DNA of 64,000 bases from Nocardioides sp. S5 (lineage in GTDB: Bacteria > Actinomycetota > Actinomycetes > Propionibacteriales > Nocardioidaceae), in contig NZ_CP022296.1 of the NCBI RefSeq assembly GCF_017310035.1, positions 1,612,001-1,676,000 of the forward strand, written 5' to 3'. This document shows, piece after piece, positions 54,964 to 63,465 of the stretch. The notes below the pieces were generated by a model. It worked only from the letters and a program-made list of their open reading frames with translations, was not told the origin of the DNA and did not search any database. A program made the translations under genes and the position numbers. Positions within the stretch are counted from its first letter, which is position 1. Each line of letters begins with the position of its first letter.

Positions 54964-55755
54964 GTGAGCACCCGCGCAGCCCAGTTCCAGGCGACCGTGC
55001 GTCGCCGCGAACCGCTGTCGGACCACCTGGTCCGGCTGGTCCTCGACGGCCTCGACGGTCGCGACGGGTTCGCCAGCACGGGCGTGCCCGACGAGTGGGT
55101 CGGCCTCGTGGTGCCCGGGCAGTTCCAGAGCCGCTACTACACCGTCCGCGACTTCTCCGGCGGCGAGCTGACCCTCGACGTGGTGGTCCACGACGTCGGT
55201 CTGGTCACCGAGTGGGCGATGCGCGACTGCGTGGGCGACACCGTGACGATCACCGAGCCGAAGTCGTCCTTCGCCCCTCCGCCCGGCGCGACCTGGCTGA
55301 TGCTGGTCGGCGACCTCACCGCGATGCCGGCCATGGCCCGCATCGTCGAGGCCACCGAGCACCCCGACCTGGCGACGTACGTCCTCGCCGAGGTGCCCGA
55401 CGACCTGGCCGGCTACCTCCCCGAGGGCCCTGACGTCACCTGGCTCAGCCCGCCGTCCCCCGGCCAGAGCGCGCTGGCCGAGGTGGTCGAGGGCATCGAC
55501 TGGCCGACCGGGGAGGGCTACTTCTGGATGGCGGGGGAGTCGGCGCAGATGCGCGCGATCCGCAAGCACCTGATGCGCGTGGTGGGACTGCCGACCAGCC
55601 ACTACGACGTCATGGGCTACTGGCGCGCGACGGCCGGACGGCAGCCGCGGACGGTCGATCCGGGTCCCCTCTGGCGCGCGGGCAAGGCGGCAGGGAAGAG
55701 TGACGAGCAGATCTGGGCCGAGTACGACGCAGCGCGAGAGGCGAGCGATGGCTGA
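54964..55755 (+). CDS. Siderophore-interacting-protein family flavoreductase
   Basis: A 263-residue SIP-family protein. SRYYTVRDF is the FAD-binding RxYTxR motif, VVHDVGLVTEWAM follows, MLVGDLTAMPAMARI is the NAD(P) region, and the C-terminal MGYWR is conserved. It may reduce ferric siderophores or supply electrons to a neighbour. TAACCT (54952-54957) ends 6 bases before GTG 54964. Its 3' end overlaps era by 8 bases. Confidence 0.88.
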   Translation: MSTRAAQFQATVRRREPLSDHLVRLVLDGLDGRDGFASTGVPDEWVGLVVPGQFQSRYYTVRDFSGGELTLDVVVHDVGLVTEWAMRDCVGDTVTITEPKSSFAPPPGATWLMLVGDLTAMPAMARIVEATEHPDLATYVLAEVPDDLAGYLPEGPDVTWLSPPSPGQSALAEVVEGIDWPTGEGYFWMAGESAQMRAIRKHLMRVVGLPTSHYDVMGYWRATAGRQPRTVDPGPLWRAGKAAGKSDEQIWAEYDAAREASDG

Positions 55756-56809
55756 CGAGCAGGACCGCACCGACCAGGACGTGGTGGAGGAGACCGTCGA
55801 CGGGACGGACGACGAGCTCGACGAGGACGACGAGCTCGACGACGACTTCGACCTCTCCGGTGTCGCGCCCGCCGGGGCGTTCTACTCCGCACCCGAGGGC
55901 TACCGCAGCGGCTTCGCCTCCTTCGTCGGCCGGCCCAACGCAGGCAAGTCGACCCTGACCAACGCGCTGGTCGGGCAGAAGATCGTCATCACGTCCTCCA
56001 AGCCGCAGACCACGCGCAACGTCGTGCGCGGCATCGTGCACCGCGAGGACGCCCAGCTGATCCTCGTCGACACCCCTGGCCTCCACCGCCCCCGCACCCT
56101 GCTGGGGGAGCGGCTCAACGACCTGGTCCGCACGACGTGGGCCGAGGTCGACGTCGTCGCTGTCTGCTTCCCGGCCAACGAGAAGATCGGTCCCGGTGAC
56201 CGCTTCCTGGTCACCGAGCTGGCCAAGGTGCGTCGCACCGTCCGCATCGCGGTGGCCACCAAGACCGACCTGGTGACCCCCGAGCAGCTCGGCCAGCACC
56301 TGCTCGACATCGCCGCCCTCGGGGCCGAGACCTCGACGGAGTGGGCCGAGATCGTGCCGGTGTCCGCGGTCTCCGGCGACCAGGTCCAGCTGCTCGCCGA
56401 CCTGCTGGTCGGGCTCCTGCCCGAGGGCCCGCCGCTCTACCCCGACGGCGACCTCACCGACGCGCCGGAGGAGGCGCTGGCAGCCGACCTGATCCGCGAG
56501 GCCGCGCTGGAGGGCGTGCGCGACGAGCTCCCGCACTCGATCGCGGTGGTGGTCGAGGAGATGGGCCTGCGCGAGGGGCGCCCGGCCGACAAGCCGCTGC
56601 TCGACATCGTGGCCAACCTCTACGTCGAGCGCGACTCCCAGAAGGGCATCATGATCGGCCACAAGGGCTCGCGGCTGCGCTCGGTCGGCACGGCAGCGCG
56701 CAAGCAGATCGAGGCGCTGCTCGGCACCCCGGTCTACCTCGACCTCCAGGTCAAGATCGCCAAGGACTGGCAGCGAGACCCGCGCCAGCTGCGCAAGCTC
56801 GGCTTCTGA
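55748..56809 (+). CDS. era: GTPase Era
   Basis: A 353-residue GTPase with G1 GRPNAGKST near 61-69, G3 DTPGLH, G4 TKTD, SAVSGD, and a C-terminal KH domain (QKGIMIGHKGSRLRSVGTAARKQIE). It binds 16S rRNA in 30S assembly. It is about 50 residues longer than E. coli Era because of an acidic N-terminus (DELDEDDELDDDFDLSG). ATG 55748 overlaps the SIP gene. Confidence 0.97.
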   Translation: MADEQDRTDQDVVEETVDGTDDELDEDDELDDDFDLSGVAPAGAFYSAPEGYRSGFASFVGRPNAGKSTLTNALVGQKIVITSSKPQTTRNVVRGIVHREDAQLILVDTPGLHRPRTLLGERLNDLVRTTWAEVDVVAVCFPANEKIGPGDRFLVTELAKVRRTVRIAVATKTDLVTPEQLGQHLLDIAALGAETSTEWAEIVPVSAVSGDQVQLLADLLVGLLPEGPPLYPDGDLTDAPEEALAADLIREAALEGVRDELPHSIAVVVEEMGLREGRPADKPLLDIVANLYVERDSQKGIMIGHKGSRLRSVGTAARKQIEALLGTPVYLDLQVKIAKDWQRDPRQLRKLGF

Positions 56810-56901
56810 CGGCCGGCCGGGGCCGGGACCTTCGGCACTGGGCGACGCGCTGCACCGGGTCTAGGTTCGGTGCACCGGTCGCCCGACACTGGAGGTCCGC
56901 C

Positions 56902-57798
56902 GTGAGGATCCTGCACCTGCTGTCCGCGACGTCGCTGCTGGCGGCGCTGCTCGTCCACGCGCCCGCCTCGGCCGGAGTCGCCGCGGTGCCTGCTGCGGGC
57001 GCCCGGCCCGCCGCCCTTCCCCAGTTGGTCGACGTACGCGCCGTTCACCGCGAACGTGTCGACCGCGTGGTCTTCCAGTTCGACGACGGCATCCCTGCTG
57101 GCGTCGACGTGCGCTACGTCGACCGGCTCCTCGGCGACGGGTCGGGCCTGCCGATCCGCATCGCCGGCCGCGCGATCCTCCAGGTCGGGCTGCACCTCAC
57201 CCGGACCGACCGCGTCACGGATGCCCCGGCCCGGCGGGCCTTCGCCACGCCCAACGTCATGACCGTCGTGCGCTCGGGCATGTTCGAGGGATGGACGACG
57301 TACGGCGTCGGGCTGGCGCGGCGGGCCCCGGTGGCCGTCGTCCGGCAACCCGCTCGCGACCGCATCGTCGTGACCGTGGGCGCCGGCTTCCGCACGGTGC
57401 AGCGCCGGGTGTTCTTCCTCGACGAGGACCGCTTCGTCGCCAACCGGGAGCCGTTCTTGGTCCCCCGCCTGCGGCCCGTCCCGATCGGCTCACCGGCCAC
57501 CGGCGTGATGGACCGGCTCTTCGCCGGCCCGCTCGACCGGGAGCGCGCCCGCGGCCTGCGCCTCGTGCGCTCGCGTGCCACCGGTTTCGCGGACCTCGCC
57601 ATTGCCGGGGGCATCGCGCGCGTGCGGCTGCGGGGCGGGTGCAGCAGCGGCGGCTCGACCGTGACGATCGCCGGCGAGATCATGCCGACGCTGCGGCAGT
57701 TCGACACGGTGGACTGGGTCAAGGTCCTGGATCCCTCCGGGGCCACCGCCGACCCGACCGGGCCGGGGGACTCGATCCCGGACTGCCTCAACCCCTGA
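56902..57798 (+). CDS. Secreted protein with AMIN-like and GerMN-like regions
   Basis: A 298-residue exported protein: signal peptide LLSATSLLAALLVHAPASA to about residue 26, then an AMIN-like domain (VDVRAVHRERVDRVVFQFDDG to VGLHLTRTD) and a C-terminal GerMN-like region (VMDRLFAGPLDRERARGLRLVRS). GTG 56902 has GGAGG 6 bases upstream. AMIN domains bind peptidoglycan or polysaccharide, so cell-wall location is likely. It overlaps the convergent gene by 11 bases. Confidence 0.78.
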   Translation: MRILHLLSATSLLAALLVHAPASAGVAAVPAAGARPAALPQLVDVRAVHRERVDRVVFQFDDGIPAGVDVRYVDRLLGDGSGLPIRIAGRAILQVGLHLTRTDRVTDAPARRAFATPNVMTVVRSGMFEGWTTYGVGLARRAPVAVVRQPARDRIVVTVGAGFRTVQRRVFFLDEDRFVANREPFLVPRLRPVPIGSPATGVMDRLFAGPLDRERARGLRLVRSRATGFADLAIAGGIARVRLRGGCSSGGSTVTIAGEIMPTLRQFDTVDWVKVLDPSGATADPTGPGDSIPDCLNP

Positions 57799-58612
57799 CG
57801 GGCACCCAGCAGATGCCGTAGCGCTGGCCGGCGTCCCACTGCTCGCGGGTGGGGACTTCCTGCGACCAGGTGAAGTCGAGCGGGTCCGTCGCGGCCGAGC
57901 GGGCGTCCGCGCGGCACGTGGGGTCCATGCGCGCCGCGACCGCTGCCGGTCGCGGCAGCCGGCGACCGGGCAGGTCGACCGTCGACGTCGCCCGCCACGT
58001 GTGCCGCGCGCCGCACGACACCCGTCGGAAGGCCCGGGTGCCGGGCGCTGCGGTGGCGCACATCTCGAGCACCGGCGCGTCCCCCCAGCCCTTCGTCCGC
58101 CGCGGCAGCGGCAGCAGCTCCCGAGGCCCGGCGACCGCCACCACGTCGCAGCGGAACCAGTCGGCGCCGGCCTGGGCGCGGGCCGGGCTCGGGGTGAACC
58201 ACACGGCCCTGACCATCGTGAGCCGCACGTCGCGCGGTGCCACCCCCAGGTGCCGCGGCAGCCGCGCCGTGCACGTCGTACGCGCCTGGCGCTGGGCGGC
58301 TTCCGAGTCCACGCTCCGCGTCCGACCCGCAGGAGTGGTCAGTCGCAGCCGGCCGACGGAGTAGGTCTGGGCGGTGTGCCGGCGCCCGCACGCCACGGGG
58401 GCGGTACGCCCCACCACCGCCACGGCCTGCCGGAAGGTCAGCGCATGGCACTCGCCGACCTCGGGTGTCGGGCCCGGATCGGGCGGAGGCTCCGAGGGAG
58501 CGGACGCGGCCGGCGCAGGGCTCGACGTGGAGCCGGCATCGTCCGCGGGCGCCGGGGACGTGCACCCGGACAGCGCCAGCACGGCGGCGGCCGCAACGAG
58601 GAGGCGCCTCAC
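57788..58612 (-). CDS. Septum-formation-family lipoprotein
   Basis: A 274-residue lipoprotein with lipobox LALSGC (Cys17) and a P/S-rich linker. The rest has two similar repeats (VGECHALTFRQAVAVVGRTAPVACGRRHTAQTY, and APVLEMCATAAPGTRAFRRVSCGARHTW) with paired cysteines, as in actinobacterial septum-formation proteins. GTG 58612 overlaps the TGA of the truncated flavodoxin gene. Confidence 0.82.
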   Translation of the reverse strand: MRRLLVAAAAVLALSGCTSPAPADDAGSTSSPAPAASAPSEPPPDPGPTPEVGECHALTFRQAVAVVGRTAPVACGRRHTAQTYSVGRLRLTTPAGRTRSVDSEAAQRQARTTCTARLPRHLGVAPRDVRLTMVRAVWFTPSPARAQAGADWFRCDVVAVAGPRELLPLPRRTKGWGDAPVLEMCATAAPGTRAFRRVSCGARHTWRATSTVDLPGRRLPRPAAVAARMDPTCRADARSAATDPLDFTWSQEVPTREQWDAGQRYGICWVPVRG

Positions 58613-58884
58613 GACATCACCAGGGCCGCGAGCGTCCCGCCCAGCTCGTACGCCGACTCCCGGTCCGTCTCGCCGACCTCACCCAGCACCTCCAGCACCG
58701 GCGCCGCCTGGCGCCAGGGGAGCGCCCCGACGATCGACTGCACCGAGCGCACGGCGCCCGTCGTGTCGTAGCGGCCGTGGACGTAGAGGCCGTAGGGCCG
58801 GCGCCCGCCCTCGGACCCGGCGGCACCGCCGTCGTCGGCCAGCGCCCCACCGGCCTGGAGGAAGATCGTGTCGAAGAAGTGCTT
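58609..58884 (-). pseudogene. Flavodoxin-family protein, N-terminal half lost to insertion
   Basis: About 92 codons remain, reading KHFFDTIFLQAGGAL, RRPYGLYVHGRYDTTGAVRSV and LPWRQAAPVLEVLGEVGETDRESAYELG to the stop. This looks like the C-terminal half of a flavodoxin-like protein. The frame runs upstream into foreign DNA (MTASIQHLQIALAKSY), which replaces the N-terminal half carrying the FMN phosphate loop. The missing half should lie beyond the right end of the element, outside the window. Confidence 0.7.
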
Positions 58885-58900
58885 GTATGATTTTGCAAGG
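58875..58900. other. Likely left attachment-site junction (attL)
   Basis: The host frame (minus strand, ...KHFF) ends about 58884 and the element begins with GTATGATTTTGCAAGG. The crossover dinucleotide cannot be fixed without attR or an empty site. Confidence 0.5.
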
Positions 58901-58918
58901 GCTATCTGGAGGTGCTGA

Positions 58919-60292
58919 ATGGATGCCGTCATCTACGCAAGGATCTCCCGCGACAGTGCTGGTGAGGCGCTCGGAGTGACGCGCCAGATACAGGACTGTA
59001 CGCACAAGGCGGAAGCCCTGGGCTGGACCGTGGTCGACCGCTACGTCGACAACGACGTGTCCGCGTCCAAGAACAAAGTCCGACCCCAGTACGAGAAGAT
59101 GCTGCAAGGCATCGAGACGGGGGACGTGAGCGCCATTGTGGTGTACGACCTCGACCGACTCACTCGTAAGCCGATGGAGCTGGAGTCCTTCATCCTCCTT
59201 GCTGAGAGGTACGCCGTCGAGCTGGCGAACGTCTCGGGTGACGTCGACCTGACGACGGCGAACGGGAAGATGGTGGCGCGCATCAAAGGTGCCGTGGCGC
59301 GGCAAGAAGCCGATCGAATCGCGGAGAGGACGGCCCGCCAAAAGGCGCAGGCGCTGGCAGACGGCAGACCGCTCGGCGGCCGGTACAGGCTGTTTGGGTT
59401 CAACCGCGATTGGTCAGTCAACGACGGTGAAGCCGCCATCGTCCGCGAGGTCTTCTCACGGGCGCGGTCCGGAGAATCGCACGGGTCCATCTCCCGGGAT
59501 CTAAGAGAGCGCGAGGTGCGCACTGTCACGGGGGGCCGGTGGGTGCCTCTGCAGACTGCTCGGCTCCTGCGCACCCAGCGGTATGCGGGGCGGTCGGTCC
59601 ACAACGGCAAGGTGGTCGGCAACTCCCAGGTGACGCCATTGGTGTCAGAGGTGGACTTCGAGGCGGTGCAGAGACCAACTCCGGGCCAAACACGGGGCCG
59701 TGCGCGCAAGTACTTGCTCAGTGGGTTTCTGGTTTGCGGAGCCTGCAAGGCGACGATGTCCGGAAGCAACGGGCGGTATCGCTGCGACCCTGCCACCGGC
59801 GGATGCGGGACGGTAGGCATCAAGGCCGATTGGGTCGATTGGCCCCTCTCGGAACGCGTGGCAAGCCTGCACCAGCAGGTCCGCGTCAGTGACCCCTTCG
59901 AGTCGCGGGACTACCAAGGTGAGTTGGACGAGGTCGATCGGCGCATCAGCGTGCTGCATGAACGACACCAAGCCGGAGATCTCGACCTGGAGGATCTCGT
60001 CATCTTGCTGAAGGAAGAACGGCAGAAGCGCAAGGTGACGGTTGCCTCGTTGGCCGAAGACACCTCTGACATCGACCAGTTGCTCCGGGGCCTCGAGGAG
60101 TTCGAGACAGCGGATGTTTCGGTTAAGCGGGAGATCGTCGCCAGGTACGTCAAGTACGTCGTCATCGAGCCCTCCGGCAAGGGCCGTCAACCCCATCAGA
60201 GCCGAGGGCGGATCAACGTGGTGTGGCGGAACAACTCGACGGAGAACCTGCTCACCGACACCCCGCGCCTCGATTATCGATGGGTTCTGTGA
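58919..60292 (+). CDS. Large serine recombinase (integrase)
   Basis: A 457-residue serine integrase. The resolvase domain has VIYARISRDS with nucleophile Ser10, VVYDLDRLTR and ARIKGAVARQEADRIAERTARQ. The recombinase domain has PLGGRYRLFGF and TARLLRTQRYAG. The zinc ribbon is CGACKATMSGSNGRYRC with a further Cys pair, followed by a coiled-coil-like helix (DEVDRRISVLHERHQAG). Size is like mycobacteriophage phiRv1 integrase. It catalyses attP x attB insertion. It starts 34 bases from the junction. Its codon use is less GC-biased than the host's. Confidence 0.93.
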   Translation: MDAVIYARISRDSAGEALGVTRQIQDCTHKAEALGWTVVDRYVDNDVSASKNKVRPQYEKMLQGIETGDVSAIVVYDLDRLTRKPMELESFILLAERYAVELANVSGDVDLTTANGKMVARIKGAVARQEADRIAERTARQKAQALADGRPLGGRYRLFGFNRDWSVNDGEAAIVREVFSRARSGESHGSISRDLREREVRTVTGGRWVPLQTARLLRTQRYAGRSVHNGKVVGNSQVTPLVSEVDFEAVQRPTPGQTRGRARKYLLSGFLVCGACKATMSGSNGRYRCDPATGGCGTVGIKADWVDWPLSERVASLHQQVRVSDPFESRDYQGELDEVDRRISVLHERHQAGDLDLEDLVILLKEERQKRKVTVASLAEDTSDIDQLLRGLEEFETADVSVKREIVARYVKYVVIEPSGKGRQPHQSRGRINVVWRNNSTENLLTDTPRLDYRWVL

Positions 60293-60714
60293 CCCAGAAG
60301 CCATCCACTTGCGTCATCTAGGGGAGTAACTACCCGACAGCACCGACGGGAGTCGCTTTCGCGGAAACCGGCGGCCTTTGGTAGCCGATGAGTCCAGCGT
60401 AGTAACTACCCCCGTTAGTGCCCGGGGCCCATTTCACGCTTGGCTCAGGCAGGGTAGTAACTGTCATTCGCGCCATGTACTTACATACCCGCGGGTGGGT
60501 GCGGACACCGCCGAAAGCGTGGGGACAGTGGCCGTGCCAAAGGCAGTCGGATTCCGCGCTACGCTCGTTCACGGGCCACTGCGAAGCTGTGGGTGGACCA
60601 CAACTTCAGATGCCGTGCACAACGGATACCGCACAGCGGGGACACGGTGGGAGGGCAGCGCCGACACATACTGCCCGGGGAGTGACAGGCCGCAACTGTC
60701 CGCCAAGAAAGAAG
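60293..60714. other. Non-coding region with near-palindromic repeats
   Basis: No confident gene. It holds three AGTAACT repeats (60325, 60401, 60457) and ends with AGAAG at 60710-60714, the left copy of the IS21 target duplication. A possible 80-codon minus frame (60330-60572) has no recognisable domain or ribosome site and I do not call it. Confidence 0.6.
60325..60463. repeat. Three near-palindromic AGTAACTAC repeats
   Basis: GGAGTAACTACCC (60323-60335), GTAGTAACTACCC (60399-60411) and GTAGTAACTG (60454-60463). The middle one is GTAGT-A-ACTAC, a perfect 5-1-5 inverted repeat. Starts of AGTAACT are 76 and 56 bases apart. Candidate operator or iteron set of the element. Confidence 0.6.
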
Positions 60715-60742
60715 TGTCGGCGACGCCTGAAAACTGACCCCC
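60715..60742 (+). repeat. IS21 left terminal repeat
   Basis: Key part GAAAACTGACCCCC at 60729-60742, repeated at 60754-60767. Confidence 0.85.
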
Positions 60743-60810
60743 TATCGACGGTCGAAAACTGACCCCCTCCGAGACCCTGACCTCACCAGCGGTGAGGCAG
60801 GAGGACGGGA

Positions 60811-62088
60811 GTGTTGTCAGTGGAGGACTGGGCAGAGATCCGCAGGTTGCACCGGGCCGAGGGGTTGCCGATCAAGATGATCGCCAGGACGTTGGGCGTC
60901 TCGCGCAACACCGTCCGTGCAGCGCTGGCGGCCGACGGGCCACCGAAGTACGTGCGGAAGCCGGTGGGGTCCGCGGTCGATGCGTTCGAGCCGCGGATCC
61001 GTGAGCAACTCCAGGCCGTGCCGACGATGCCGGCCACGGTGATCGCTGAGCGGATCGGTTGGGACCGTGGGATGACGGTGTTCAAGCAGCGGGTGGCCGA
61101 GCTGCGCCCGGCCTATCTGCCGCCCGATCCCGCGTCCCGCACCACTTATGAGGCAGGTGAGCTGGCGCAGTTCGACTTCTGGTTCCCCGACATCGAGCTC
61201 CCGGTCGGCTACGGCCAGACCCGGACTGCGAAGCGGCTGCCGGTGATGACATGCGTGACCGGCTACTCCCGCTGGTCCGGCGGCATCTTGATCCCCACAC
61301 GCGAAGCCGAGGACCTGTACGCAGGCTGGTGGCACCTGCTGTCGACCCAACTGCAGGGTGTCCCCAAGACGCTGGTGTGGGACGGCGAAGGAGCAGTCGG
61401 CCGGTGGCGCGCACGACGACCCGAGCTCACCGGCCACTGCCAGGCGTTCCGCGGTGTCCTGGGTGCGAGTGTGTACATCTGCAAGCCCGCCGACCCCGAA
61501 GCCAAGGGGATGCTCGAGCGGCTGCACGACTACCTCGAGAGGTCCTTCCTGCCCGGACGGCGTTTCACATCGCCGGCGGACTTCAACGTCCAGCTGGCCG
61601 GGTTCTTCACCAAGGCCAACGCCCGGAAGATGCGGGTCCTGGGCTGCACGCCCGGTGACCGGGTCGACGCCGACCGGGCCGCGATGCTGCCCCTGCCACC
61701 GGTCCCGCCAGAAGTCGGCTGGCGCAAGACGCTGCGGCTTCCCCGCGACCACTACGTCCGCGTCGACTCGAACGACTACTCCGTCCACCCCGCTGTGGTC
61801 GGGCGCCGGATCGAGGTCCACGCCGACCTCGACCGGGTGTGGGTGACCTGTGAGGGCGCGGTCGTGGCCGACCACGCCCGGGTGTGGGCACGGCACCAGA
61901 CCATCACCGAGTTCGAGCACACCGTTGCCGCCAAACACCTGCGCCACGGTCGCGCAGACCTGCTGCGGCCGGTCGCCGACGCCGTGACCGGTGAGGAGGT
62001 CGAGATCCGCTCACTCGGGTGCTACGACCTAGCACTCGGCCTCGTCGACGAGCCGGTCGACGAACTGGTCGTGGAGGAGGTGTCCTGA
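60811..62088 (+). CDS. istA: IS21 transposase IstA
   Basis: A 425-residue DDE transposase. The N-terminal HTH is EIRRLHRAEGLPIKMIARTLGVSRNTVRAAL. The rve-type core has QFDFWFPDIEL (first Asp), TLVWDGEGAVG (second Asp) and PADPEAKGMLERLHDYLERSF (Glu). A C-terminal beta-barrel-like part follows (YVRVDSNDYSVHP). GTG 60811 has AGGAGG 7 bases upstream. The stop overlaps istB as TGATG. Confidence 0.96.
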   Translation: MLSVEDWAEIRRLHRAEGLPIKMIARTLGVSRNTVRAALAADGPPKYVRKPVGSAVDAFEPRIREQLQAVPTMPATVIAERIGWDRGMTVFKQRVAELRPAYLPPDPASRTTYEAGELAQFDFWFPDIELPVGYGQTRTAKRLPVMTCVTGYSRWSGGILIPTREAEDLYAGWWHLLSTQLQGVPKTLVWDGEGAVGRWRARRPELTGHCQAFRGVLGASVYICKPADPEAKGMLERLHDYLERSFLPGRRFTSPADFNVQLAGFFTKANARKMRVLGCTPGDRVDADRAAMLPLPPVPPEVGWRKTLRLPRDHYVRVDSNDYSVHPAVVGRRIEVHADLDRVWVTCEGAVVADHARVWARHQTITEFEHTVAAKHLRHGRADLLRPVADAVTGEEVEIRSLGCYDLALGLVDEPVDELVVEEVS

Positions 62089-62894
62089 TGGCCACCCGGA
62101 CGAAGACGGCACCGAAGACCGGCCGCGATGTCACCAGCGAGCTGGAGTTCCTGACCCGGGCGTTGAAGGCACCCACCCTGCGCGAGTCGGTCGCCCGGCT
62201 GGCCGAACGTGCCCGCGAGGAGTCCTGGACCCACGAGGAGTTCCTGGCCGCCTGCCTGCAACGCGAGGTGTCAGCGCGGGAGTCCCACGGTGGCGAGGGC
62301 CGGATCCGCGCAGCCCGGTTCCCGGCCCGCAAGAGCCTCGAGGACTTCGACTACGACCACGCCCGTGGCCTGAAGCGAGAGACCATCGCGCACCTGGGCA
62401 CCCTGGACTTCGTCGCCGGTAAGGAGAACGTCGTGCTCCTCGGCCCACCCGGCACCGGGAAGACCCACCTGGCCACCGGGCTGGCGATCCGGGCCTGCCA
62501 GGCCGGGCACCGGGTCCAGTTCGCCACCGCGTCCCAATGGGTCGATCGGCTCGCTGACGCCCACCACGCCGGCCGACTGCAAGACGAGCTGCGACGGCTG
62601 GTCCGCTATCCGGTGCTGGTCATCGACGAGGTCGGCTACATCCCGTTCGAGCCCGAGGCCGCCAACCTGTTCTTCCAGCTCGTCTCATCGCGCTACGAAC
62701 GCGCCAGCCTCATCGTCACCAGCAACAAGAACTTCGCCCGCTGGGGCGAGGTCTTCGGCGACGACACCGTCGCCGCCGCGATGATCGACCGGCTCGTCCA
62801 CCACGCCGAAGTCATCGCCTTGAAGGGCGACTCCTACCGGCTGAAGAACCGAGAACTCGGCCGCGTCCCCGCGGCCGCCAACGAAGAGAACTAG
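62088..62894 (+). CDS. istB: IS21 helper ATPase IstB
   Basis: A 268-residue AAA+ protein with Walker A LLGPPGTGKTHLA near residues 117-129, Walker B VLVIDEVGYIPFEP, sensor IVTSNKNFARWGEVFGDD, and the DnaC-like N-terminal helix bundle. It remodels target DNA for IstA. Coupled to istA. Confidence 0.96.
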   Translation: MATRTKTAPKTGRDVTSELEFLTRALKAPTLRESVARLAERAREESWTHEEFLAACLQREVSARESHGGEGRIRAARFPARKSLEDFDYDHARGLKRETIAHLGTLDFVAGKENVVLLGPPGTGKTHLATGLAIRACQAGHRVQFATASQWVDRLADAHHAGRLQDELRRLVRYPVLVIDEVGYIPFEPEAANLFFQLVSSRYERASLIVTSNKNFARWGEVFGDDTVAAAMIDRLVHHAEVIALKGDSYRLKNRELGRVPAAANEEN

Positions 62895-62927
62895 AGACCG
62901 AGGGGGTCAACTTTCAACCGTCGGAAA

Positions 62928-62954
62928 GGGGTCAGTTTTCGACCGTCGTTGACA
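62928..62954 (-). repeat. IS21 right terminal repeat
   Basis: Inverted copy of the left end (GGGGTCAGTTTTC at 62928-62940), with five differences from the left end over the aligned length. Confidence 0.85.
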
Positions 62955-63083
62955 AGAAGAGACAATGACGGCTGTCTCACGAGTCACCGAGCCACCAGGG
63001 CAACACGGAGCGCCTGCCCTGGTCTAGCACCGCTTTGTGACGCATGCCGCGCTAGGCCTAGAGCCCCAACTCGTCCCGACGTG

Positions 63084-63110
63084 AGATTGGCCCGTTTTAC
63101 GGGCCAATCT
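63084..63110. terminator. Perfect 12-bp hairpin, possible terminator
   Basis: AGATTGGCCCGT-TTT-ACGGGCCAATCT. No U tract follows. Confidence 0.5.
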
Positions 63111-63234
63111 GAACCCTCGGTGAGCACCGTCCTAACGGACCGCTGCGAATTCTTCATGCGGTCTTCCCGGATTCCGAAGTGGCGCGCGCAGCGCGGCATC
63201 GAGAGCGGCCGAAGGGCGCGGGAATCCGAGGGAA

Positions 63235-63465
63235 GTGAGGGCATACCGCGCCGTCGCCCAGGAGTCTGGTGTCGTGTTCTGGTCGCCCAGCCGTTGGCGA
63301 GGTCTGCCGGAGATGCCCGACACTCCGCCATTCGCCGGGTTTGCAGGCCTGATCCTTAAAGACGGCCGGATCCGTTGTATCCCAGATGGCCCGGGTTTCC
63401 CCGAGTTGCGCCGGAAACGGTGGGTACCTCGACAGGGACACGCCTCCGTGAAGGGCTCGCACTGA
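63235..63465 (+). CDS. Possible small protein, low confidence
   Basis: A 76-codon frame from GTG 63235 with GAGGGAA close upstream. It reads SPSRWRGLPEMPDTPPFAGF, then a basic C-terminus (RRKRWVPRQGH). No family recognised. It may be chance. Confidence 0.2.
   Translation: MRAYRAVAQESGVVFWSPSRWRGLPEMPDTPPFAGFAGLILKDGRIRCIPDGPGFPELRRKRWVPRQGHASVKGSH

Larger units (their letters stand above)
60715..62954 (+). mobile_element. Intact IS21-family element with 5-bp target duplication
   Basis: The 2,240-bp element starts TGTCGGCGACG and ends CGTCGTTGACA (TG...CA). Ends match over about 27 bases (60715-60742 against 62928-62954), and an inner repeat of GAAAACTGACCCC recurs at 60754-60767 and, degenerate, at 62902-62915, as in multiple-terminal-repeat IS21 ends. 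Flanks are AGAAG at 60710-60714 and AGAAG at 62955-62959. Both istA and istB look whole, so it is probably mobile. Confidence 0.93.

Noticed and set aside
60330..60572. 80-codon minus-strand frame
   Set aside because: No ribosome site, no domain, and it covers the repeat array; likely not coding.
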